From Pseudomonadota bacterium (GTDB taxonomy: Bacteria; Pseudomonadota; Alphaproteobacteria; Azospirillales; Azospirillaceae), in NCBI GenBank assembly GCA_023416195.1, contig JAEZID010000177.1:1-20561 (forward strand): 20,561 bases of DNA, given 5' to 3'. The notes below the pieces were generated by a model that saw nothing but the letters and a program-made list of their open reading frames with translations, was not told the DNA's origin and made no database searches. A program made the position numbers and the translations under genes. Shown here one piece after another: positions 15,807-20,561 of this stretch (position 1 is its first letter; each line of letters starts with the position of its first letter).

Positions 15807-17687
15807 ATGACATCGGACACCGGAAGCGCGGACGCCAAGGACCTCGACGCGGAAGGCGGATTGGACGCCGCCGTCTGCCAGTCGCCGGACGATTTCTACG
15901 CGCCGCAGGCGCGCGACAGCATCGGCCGCTACTGCCAGCGTTTCTTCGAAGAGAGCGCGCTGACCCCGACGGAGCTTCTGCACTCCCCCCGGCACCAGCA
16001 ATCGCTGTCCAACACCCCGACCTTCGTCGCCATCCTTCAGCAGGCCGAGCGGGTGATGGACCGCAAGGGCGCCCTGACCGCCCTGGTCAACGAGGTCGCC
16101 CGGCTGACGCGCGAGCGGCTGAAGGACGCCCTGCCGCCGGATCTGCTGCCCAGCACCTACGCCGCGACGGTGGAACGGCTGAGCGGCGGCAAGGACGCGT
16201 TCCTCGGCCGCTTCACGGTCGATGCGGCGCTGACCACGCACCTGATGCAGGGGCGCAACTTCGCGGAAAAGGCGCGCCTGCTGCTGGAACTGGCGGCCGA
16301 GACGGACGACGCCGACGCGCTCGCCCCCATCGACCGGCTGCTGGGCGAGATCGTGCGCAGCGACACGGGCACGGCGTCCTGCGCGCAGGACGCGCCCTTC
16401 ACCGATCTGGTGGACATGATCGTCACGCTGATCGCCGGCGACCGGGCGCTGCCCGACACGGCGCCACCGGTCTTCAAGGCGATGGAGACGCTGGTCCGGC
16501 GCACGGCGATGCCGTTCCTGTCCGACAGCCTGATCGTCGCCTTTCGCCGCGAACTCGCCAAGCCCCACCGCTTCACCATCACCAGCACCGGCGACCTGTT
16601 CGGCATCGAGGCGGTGCAGCGGGAGATCATGGCGCTCAGCCAGCTGGCCCTGCGGCTGCGCACGGGCGAAGGCTATTTCGGCGGCGACCGGACCGAGGCG
16701 GCCTTGCAGCGGCGCACCGCGCTGCTGGTCAACGAGGACACGCTGCCGGAGATCACCAAGGGGCGGAACTTCATGCAGAAGCTCCGCATCCTGTTCGTGT
16801 TGCAGAAGATGCCGCTGTCGCCCAGCGCGGGCCGTGCGGTCAACGACTACCTGAAGCAGTTCTTCGACGGGCGCGATTTCGCCGGCCGGCTGCTCGACTG
16901 CTGGAAGGAGCGGAACGAGAAGCTGAAGGGTCTGGGCGAGGTCCAGAAGATGGTCCAGGAGAGCGCCTTCCCGGAAGACGACCGGGACGTCATGATGCAG
17001 CAGGTGGACGACATCCAGAACGCCTTCATCCGCACGCAACGCCTGCTCAGCCCCCTTCAAGGCAAGGACGAGCCGAACCCGGACACCGTCCTGGACATCG
17101 TCAAGCTGGCGGGGGAAGGGGCCTTCTGCATGGGCAAGAGCCGGTCGGCCGCCGCCAAGGCGCTGTACCGGCAGGTGCACCGGCCCCGTTTCGTGCGCTC
17201 TTTCCTGCTGGGAGCGGCGGGCGGCAAGGAACGGGCGGCGCGCGCCTCCTGGCTGCGCGGGGCGCTGGCGGTGATCGGCGTGCCCTTCATCGACCTCAGC
17301 AACCTGAAGGCGCTGGTGGTGGACGACGAGGACGGGCCGCGCAACTTCGTGGAATCGGTGCTGCACGACCTCGGCATCGGCCAGATCGAGACGGCGGCGG
17401 ACGGCCAGCAGGCGCTCGACAAGCTGATCGGGCATGAAGAAGCCTACGACCTGATCGTCTGCGACTGGATGATGCCGAAGGTCAGCGGTCTGGACGTGCT
17501 GAAGCGCGTGCGCGAGGCGCGGCGCGACCTGCCGTTCCTGATGGTGACGGCGCTCGCCACGCTGAAGGCGGTGGAGCGGGCGTTGGCGCACAACGTCAAC
17601 GGCTACATCGCCAAGCCCTTCACGCCGGAACAGCTGGAGGACAAGGTGTTCCTGGTGCTGACACAGAAGAGCGCGCCGACGGTGTAG
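15807..17687 (+). CDS. Response regulator with duplicated helical N-terminal region and C-terminal receiver (paralogue of 10479-12455)
   Basis: A 626-residue protein. The receiver (about 498-620) has VVDDED, phospho-acceptor Asp553 in VCDWMMPKVSG, MVTALAT and YIAKPFTPEQLEDKV, closely matching the regulator at 10479. The N-terminal 480 residues show no recognisable domain but contain a plain internal duplication: QGRNFAEKARLLLEL at 148-162 and KGRNFMQKLRILFVL at 318-332, exactly 170 residues apart. The second copy aligns with residues about 340-440 of the other regulator. Start ATG 15807 follows GGAAGG (15790-15795) and lies 18 bp after the kinase stop, so it is co-transcribed. No DNA-binding or enzymatic output motif was seen, and its role is inferred only from the adjacent kinase. 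Confidence 0.85.
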   Translation: MTSDTGSADAKDLDAEGGLDAAVCQSPDDFYAPQARDSIGRYCQRFFEESALTPTELLHSPRHQQSLSNTPTFVAILQQAERVMDRKGALTALVNEVARLTRERLKDALPPDLLPSTYAATVERLSGGKDAFLGRFTVDAALTTHLMQGRNFAEKARLLLELAAETDDADALAPIDRLLGEIVRSDTGTASCAQDAPFTDLVDMIVTLIAGDRALPDTAPPVFKAMETLVRRTAMPFLSDSLIVAFRRELAKPHRFTITSTGDLFGIEAVQREIMALSQLALRLRTGEGYFGGDRTEAALQRRTALLVNEDTLPEITKGRNFMQKLRILFVLQKMPLSPSAGRAVNDYLKQFFDGRDFAGRLLDCWKERNEKLKGLGEVQKMVQESAFPEDDRDVMMQQVDDIQNAFIRTQRLLSPLQGKDEPNPDTVLDIVKLAGEGAFCMGKSRSAAAKALYRQVHRPRFVRSFLLGAAGGKERAARASWLRGALAVIGVPFIDLSNLKALVVDDEDGPRNFVESVLHDLGIGQIETAADGQQALDKLIGHEEAYDLIVCDWMMPKVSGLDVLKRVREARRDLPFLMVTALATLKAVERALAHNVNGYIAKPFTPEQLEDKVFLVLTQKSAPTV

Positions 17688-17729
17688 CCGCACGCGATCC
17701 GCGCATTATCTGCAATCGTATTCTAAATC

Positions 17730-17757
17730 TTGTTGTGCCGAGGGGAGCCGTTAGGGT
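17730..17757 (+). promoter_or_regulatory. Candidate promoter for the small-peptide gene
   Basis: TTGTTG (17730-17735) and TAGGGT (17752-17757) are separated by 16 bp. They lie in a locally AT-richer stretch (about 17700-17735) in otherwise very GC-rich DNA. Transcription from here would begin almost exactly at the hairpin 17764-17788. Both boxes match the consensus only partly, so this is tentative. Confidence 0.3.
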
Positions 17758-17763
17758 CTGGCG

Positions 17764-17788
17764 GTCGGCCGGGATTGGCCCGGCCGAC
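17764..17788 (+). other. Perfect 10-bp hairpin in the leader of the small gene or after the regulator gene
   Basis: GTCGGCCGGG (17764-17773) and CCCGGCCGAC (17779-17788) pair perfectly around ATTGG. It lies 76 bp after the response-regulator stop and 19 bp before the small gene's start codon. It can be read as the terminator of the signalling operon (no T tract), a 5' stabilising hairpin, or both. Confidence 0.55.
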
Positions 17789-17807
17789 GCAACAGAGGGA
17801 GAACACG

Positions 17808-17888
17808 ATGCTACGCTCATCGCTTCTCTTCCTGTTTCGGCGTAAGCCCCTGCGGATCAAGTTCCGCTGGAAGCTGACGCTGAACTAA
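17808..17888 (+). CDS. Small highly basic peptide, 26 residues, unrecognised
   Basis: ATG 17808 to TAA 17886-17888 encodes 26 residues with eight Arg/Lys and no acidic residue. The N-terminal third is hydrophobic (LLFLF, 6-10), followed by RRK. The second half alternates hydrophobic and basic or polar residues (LRIKFRWKLTL), the pattern of an amphipathic beta strand. Support for a real gene is: the Shine-Dalgarno GAGGGAG (17794-17800) seven bases before the ATG; a perfect hairpin 19 bp upstream; and a second hairpin starting at the base after the stop. Nothing downstream is on the same strand, so it is not a leader peptide for another gene. Function is unknown; membrane binding or an antimicrobial-like role is only a guess from charge. 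Confidence 0.5.
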   Translation: MLRSSLLFLFRRKPLRIKFRWKLTLN

Positions 17889-17928
17889 GGAAGGGCCGGG
17901 GGACGGTGCCAGCCGCCTCCCGGCTTCC
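17889..17928. terminator. Hairpin between the small gene and the convergent hydrolase gene
   Basis: GGAAG...CCGGG (17889-17900) pairs with CCCGG-CTTCC (17919-17928) apart from a two-base GG bulge, with further G-rich/C-rich pairing and a CGG/CCG inner stem. It starts directly after the small gene's TAA and lies 29 bp from the minus-strand hydrolase stop, so it may terminate both. There is no T run. Confidence 0.5.
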
Positions 17929-17957
17929 TCTCAAGATAGTACGAATCCGCCGCCCGT

Positions 17958-18779
17958 TCAATCCGCCGCCTGGCTCTGCTCCGCGCCGGCGACGGTCGCT
18001 TCGACCCAGCCCTCGATGTGGCGGGCAACGCTTTCCCAACCCGGTTCCAGCATCATGGTGTGCCCCATGCCGGGGAAGAAGGCGGGCTGCGTGCGGAAGG
18101 CGCGGGCGGTGGCCCGGACCTGATCGGCCGGGAACAGCAGGTCTTTCTCCGCCCCCAGGACGGCGACCGGAATGCTCGGGTCGGGCATGGGCGGGAAGGG
18201 GATCCAGCCGCCGATGTCCAGCATCACCCGGCGCGATTCCTCCTGAAGGTAGGGCTCGTACTTGCGGGCCTCGTCCGCCGGCATGTTGTCAGAGAACATG
18301 GCACGGCGCACCGCCTCCGGGTCGATGCAGTTGGCCCCGAAGGTCATCAGCATGCCCATCTGCTGGAACACGTAGGGCGCGCGCCACGCGAGGCCCATGG
18401 TGGACTCCCACAGGCCGTGCGGCGGGGCGGAGGCCATCAGCACCGCACCGGGCAATCTGCGGCGGATCAGCGTGCGCTGGACCACCATGCCGCCCATGGA
18501 ATGGCCGATCAGCATGGGCGGGGCGGAACAGCGGTCCACGGCGGCGAGCACATCGTCCACATAGTCGGCGATGCCGAAGTCGTGCAGGCGGTCCTGCCCC
18601 TCGCTGCGTCCGTGGCCGCGCAGGGAAACGGCGTGCGCCTCCCACCCCTGGGCGGCGAACCAGGGCAGGAACTTGGCGTCCCAGATCCACGCGCCGCAGA
18701 AGGCGCCATGGACGAACAGCAGAGGCACAGGCTTCGCCGGGCCGGAGGGCTTCCGGCTGAGGATTTCGAGCTTGGGCAT
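17958..18779 (-). CDS. Alpha/beta hydrolase with intact catalytic triad
   Basis: A 273-residue soluble alpha/beta hydrolase. It shows the oxyanion HGAF (24-27) followed by WIWD, the SLRGHGRSEG strand-turn, the nucleophile elbow IGHSMGGMV with Ser94, a probable acid Asp213 in GAEKDLLFP, and His240 in GMGHTMML. This layout is typical of lysophospholipase/esterase-like proteins, and the substrate cannot be told. ATG 18779 has a weak GGAA five bases upstream. An alternative ATG at 18812 adds 11 residues and has AGG at seven bases, so the start is not certain. It lies 68 bp downstream of the dienelactone-hydrolase-like gene on the same strand and may share its transcript. No signal peptide is seen. 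Confidence 0.85.
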   Translation of the reverse strand: MPKLEILSRKPSGPAKPVPLLFVHGAFCGAWIWDAKFLPWFAAQGWEAHAVSLRGHGRSEGQDRLHDFGIADYVDDVLAAVDRCSAPPMLIGHSMGGMVVQRTLIRRRLPGAVLMASAPPHGLWESTMGLAWRAPYVFQQMGMLMTFGANCIDPEAVRRAMFSDNMPADEARKYEPYLQEESRRVMLDIGGWIPFPPMPDPSIPVAVLGAEKDLLFPADQVRATARAFRTQPAFFPGMGHTMMLEPGWESVARHIEGWVEATVAGAEQSQAAD

Positions 18780-18847
18780 GGAGGTTCCAACGGGGAAGGG
18801 ACGTTGCCCCATAGGTAAGCCTGTCCCGCGCGCTTGTCGACCCGCGC

Positions 18848-19492
18848 TCAACCGTTGGCTGCCTTGAGCAGATGCGTGTTGAACCAGGATCTCGCGGAAT
18901 CCGCGACCATGTCGAGCTTGCCGGCCTCCTCGAACAGGCGGCCGGCGCCGGGCACGACCTCCAGCGCCTTGACGCAATGCAACCGCGCGAAGCCGTCGGT
19001 GTTGATGTCGAGCGCCGGGGCGTCCTTGCTGCCGACGATTAGCAGGGTCGGGGCGGCGACGCCATTCAGCCACACGTCGGCGAGGTCCGGGCGCCCGCCC
19101 CGGCAGACCACGGCGCCGATCCCGTCGTGGTCGGCGGCGCGGCCGGCGGCGATCAGGGCCGTCGCCGCCCCCGCGCCGCCGCCGAAATAGCCGATGGGCT
19201 TCTGGGCGACCGGCGTGTCGGTGCGCAGGAACCGGGTCGCCTGCAACAGCCGCTCGGCCAGCCGATGGACGTCGAAGGTGTTGGCCGGGTCGGGCTTCTC
19301 ATCTTCCGTCAGCAGGTCCATGAGGAGGGTGGCGAAGCCGGCCTCCCGCAGCGTGGCGGCGACGTGCAGGTTGCGCGGGCTCATCCGTCCGCTGCCGGTG
19401 CCGTGCGCGAACACCACCGCCGCAGCAAAGCTGTCCGGTATGGACAGCAAGCCCGGCAGCCCGAGCGGCGGAATGCGGACGTTCGGTTCCAT
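18848..19492 (-). CDS. Dienelactone-hydrolase-like protein lacking the catalytic Ser and His (probable pseudoenzyme)
   Basis: A 214-residue single-domain alpha/beta-hydrolase-fold protein. It has FAHGTGSGRMSPRN (28-41), the nucleophile-elbow region PIGYFGGGAGAATAL, RGGRPDLA, LLIVGSKDAPALDIN with Asp157, and EVVPGAGRLFEEAGKL. In active relatives I would expect GASTG at the elbow and GATHLFEE near the end. Here these read GGGAG (Gly106 where the Ser should be) and GAGRLFEE (Arg185 where the His should be), while the Asp is kept. The frame is otherwise intact and of normal length, so a non-catalytic role is more likely than decay. ATG 19492 has a GGGGGG-rich stretch about a dozen bases upstream, further than usual. 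It may be co-transcribed with the hydrolase downstream. Confidence 0.8.
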   Translation of the reverse strand: MEPNVRIPPLGLPGLLSIPDSFAAAVVFAHGTGSGRMSPRNLHVAATLREAGFATLLMDLLTEDEKPDPANTFDVHRLAERLLQATRFLRTDTPVAQKPIGYFGGGAGAATALIAAGRAADHDGIGAVVCRGGRPDLADVWLNGVAAPTLLIVGSKDAPALDINTDGFARLHCVKALEVVPGAGRLFEEAGKLDMVADSARSWFNTHLLKAANG

Positions 19493-19513
19493 GTGTGGCT
19501 TTTCCCCCCTGCA

Positions 19514-19533
19514 ATGCCCCAGTATGCCCCAGT
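19514..19533. repeat. Tandem 10-bp direct repeat ATGCCCCAGT x2
   Basis: ATGCCCCAGT occurs twice back to back (19514-19523 and 19524-19533), 22 bp upstream of the minus-strand start at 19492. One helical turn per repeat and the promoter-proximal position could suit a regulator site; a simple replication slip is equally possible. Confidence 0.5.
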
Positions 19534-19583
19534 GCGAAACCCCTTGCCGGATGCTTCAACACGTGAGGCGCCGGTCGGTGCCA

Positions 19584-19694
19584 TCATTCCGTAGGGCGCA
19601 CGCGCTGGCGGTCGAGCCGCATTTCGAAACAGGCGATGGTCCGCTTCAAACCCTCCTCCAGGCGTATGGCCGCATCAAAGTGTAAAGCCAATGT
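19584..19694 (-). pseudogene. Possible remnant of a NAD-dependent sugar epimerase/dehydratase C-terminus
   Basis: A minus-strand stop-to-stop frame of 36 residues reads FDAAIRLEEGLKRTIACF, strongly reminiscent of the last helix of extended-SDR sugar epimerases (L-x-F-x-x-x-x-x-L-EEGL-x-x-T-(I/V)-x-x-(F/Y)). An in-frame TGA stands directly upstream, there is no start codon with a ribosome site, and the rest of the enzyme is absent. It is best read as a decayed gene end within the 325-bp gap 19493-19817. That gap otherwise holds only the tandem repeat and the cobU leader. The family match is by eye. Confidence 0.35.
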
Positions 19695-19756
19695 TCAGGA
19701 TGCCATCCGGCAATACCCGCTTGCGCGGTGTGGGCCGTGCGGCGCGGCATGGCGCT

Positions 19757-19785
19757 TTGCAGCGGTGATCGAAGTGCGCTAACCA
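19757..19785 (+). promoter_or_regulatory. Weak candidate promoter for cobU-cobO
   Basis: TTGCAG (19757-19762) and TAACCA (19780-19785) are spaced by 17 bp and end 32 bp before the cobU ATG. Both boxes match the consensus only in part. No cobalamin riboswitch signature was found between this point and the gene. Confidence 0.2.
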
Positions 19786-19817
19786 TCAGGCATTCGAAGC
19801 CATGGGGTGCCCATCGC

Positions 19818-20342
19818 ATGAGCGCCGACATCACCCTGGTCCTGGGCGGAGCCCGCTCCGGCAAGAGCCGCCACGCCGAAGGGCTGGTGACCTCCGCCCC
19901 GGGGCCGCGCGTCTACATCGCCACGGCCCAGATCTGGGACGAGGAGATGGCCGAGCGCGTGGCCCGGCACAAGGACGACCGCGGCCCCGGCTGGATTACG
20001 GTGGAAGAACCGCTGGAGCTGCCCGGCGCCTTGCGCCGCCATGCCCTGGCCGGAACCAGCGTGCTGGTCGATTGCCTGACGCTGTGGCTGTCCAACCTGA
20101 TGATGGCGGAGGCCGACGTTCCGGCGAAGGCCGCAGACCTGCTGGGTGCGCTGGCCGACGCGGACGGGCGGGTGGTTCTGGTGTCCAACGAGGTCGGGCT
20201 CGGCATCGTGCCGGACAACGCGCTGGCGCGCCGCTTCCGCGACCATGCCGGACGGCTGCACCAGGACGTGGCGGCGGTGGCGTCACGCGTCGTGTTCGTG
20301 GCGGCGGGGCTGCCGTTGGTGCTGAAAGGGGATGGGAAATGA
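19818..20342 (+). CDS. cobU: Adenosylcobinamide kinase / adenosylcobinamide-phosphate guanylyltransferase
   Basis: The 174-residue product matches the bifunctional CobU/CobP enzyme, which phosphorylates adenosylcobinamide and then transfers GMP to it in the nucleotide-loop assembly of cobalamin. The P-loop GGARSGKS is at 10-17. The RVARHKDDRGPGW segment has His51, the expected guanylylated residue. VDCLTLWLSNLM and SNEVGLGIVPDN are strongly conserved family motifs. Length is normal. ATG 19818 starts directly at the family's N-terminal strand; a longer frame to 19728 has no support. Its TGA overlaps the ATG of the next gene (ATGA), so the two are translationally coupled. Confidence 0.95.
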   Translation: MSADITLVLGGARSGKSRHAEGLVTSAPGPRVYIATAQIWDEEMAERVARHKDDRGPGWITVEEPLELPGALRRHALAGTSVLVDCLTLWLSNLMMAEADVPAKAADLLGALADADGRVVLVSNEVGLGIVPDNALARRFRDHAGRLHQDVAAVASRVVFVAAGLPLVLKGDGK

Positions 20343-20561
20343 CCGACGACGCTCAGGGCAACGAGGCGGACATCAACGCCCGGCATGCCGAGAAGATGAA
20401 GCGGCGCAAGGCGCTGCGCGACCGGGTGATGGCGTCGAAGACCCAGGAGAAGGGGCTTCTGATGGTCAACACCGGCAACGGCAAGGGCAAGTCCACGGCG
20501 GCCTTCGGCCTGATCATGCGCGCGGTCGGGCACGGCATGCGCGTCGGCGTCGTGCAGTTCG
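20339..20561 (+). CDS. cobO: Cob(I)yrinic acid a,c-diamide adenosyltransferase, 5' part (runs off window)
   Basis: The first 74 codons are visible. After a charged, helical N-terminal region (NARHAEKMKRRKALRDRVMASK) comes GLLMVNTGNGKGKSTAAFGLIMRAVGHG, the P-loop (GNGKGKST at 46-53) of the CobO/CobA/BtuR family. This family transfers the adenosyl group of ATP to the cobalt of corrinoids. ATG 20339 overlaps the cobU stop by four bases and has GGGGATGGGAA directly upstream. Together with cobU this places the locus in adenosylcobalamin synthesis. The rest of the gene lies beyond the right edge. Confidence 0.93.
   Translation, partial: MTDDAQGNEADINARHAEKMKRRKALRDRVMASKTQEKGLLMVNTGNGKGKSTAAFGLIMRAVGHGMRVGVVQF

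Noticed and set aside
13185..17693. A very long (about 1500-codon) open frame on the minus strand across the second kinase/regulator module
   Set aside because: Its composition is low-complexity Arg/Gly/Ala/Val/His-rich, as expected from the antisense of GC-rich codons. The plus strand encodes full-length recognisable kinase and receiver domains there.
8367..17773. A 16-base direct repeat CTGGCGGTCGGCCGGG at 8367-8382 and 17758-17773, flanking the whole signalling block
   Set aside because: In DNA this GC-rich a 16-base match within 20 kb is near what chance allows by rough estimate. No other sign of an integrated element (integrase, tRNA target) is present.
19493..19817. A cobalamin riboswitch upstream of cobU
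   Set aside because: No B12-box-like sequence, GCCACTG or GCAACTGT core was found on either strand in this gap.

Overview
The window is GC-rich, densely coding, chromosomal-type DNA that looks like an Azospirillum-like alphaproteobacterium (Rhodospirillales). This is inferred from a GapR/DUF2312 protein, an ArsC-type 'nitrogenase-associated' protein, PAS-rich hybrid histidine kinases and the cobU-cobO pair. No rRNA, tRNA, CRISPR array, insertion sequence or phage gene was seen.

Layout. 1-588: the 3' end of a cupin protein faces a gapR-type gene across a strong hairpin terminator. 762-3334: two PLP enzymes, diaminopropionate ammonia-lyase and a class I/II aminotransferase, suggest amino-acid catabolism. 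3315-3983 (minus): a secreted ClpP-fold protein overlaps the aminotransferase tail. 4115-4990: a secreted PHB-depolymerase/feruloyl-esterase-like hydrolase. 5076-7796: a complete NitT/TauT-type ABC importer (ATPase, permease, binding protein) with a structured leader and a hairpin after the last gene. 7912-8343: an ArsC-fold protein with a His/Cys-rich tail.

8405-17687 is the most distinctive block. It holds two paralogous copies of a 'hybrid PAS kinase + long response regulator' module, separated by a glutathione S-transferase gene translationally coupled to the first regulator. Both response regulators carry about 480-500 residues of mostly helical, unrecognised sequence before a C-terminal receiver, and that sequence is itself built from two copies of a unit of about 170 residues. 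The first kinase is soluble with two PAS domains. The second is membrane-anchored with three. A small free-standing gene for a 26-residue, highly basic peptide follows at 17808-17888, with its own hairpins and a strong Shine-Dalgarno.

17958-19492 (minus): two alpha/beta hydrolases. One has an intact catalytic triad. The other is dienelactone-hydrolase-like but lacks the nucleophile and the histidine. 19493-19817 is non-coding, with a tandem 10-bp repeat and an apparent remnant of a sugar-epimerase gene. 19818 to the end: cobU and the start of cobO, overlapping by ATGA (cobalamin adenosylation and nucleotide-loop assembly).
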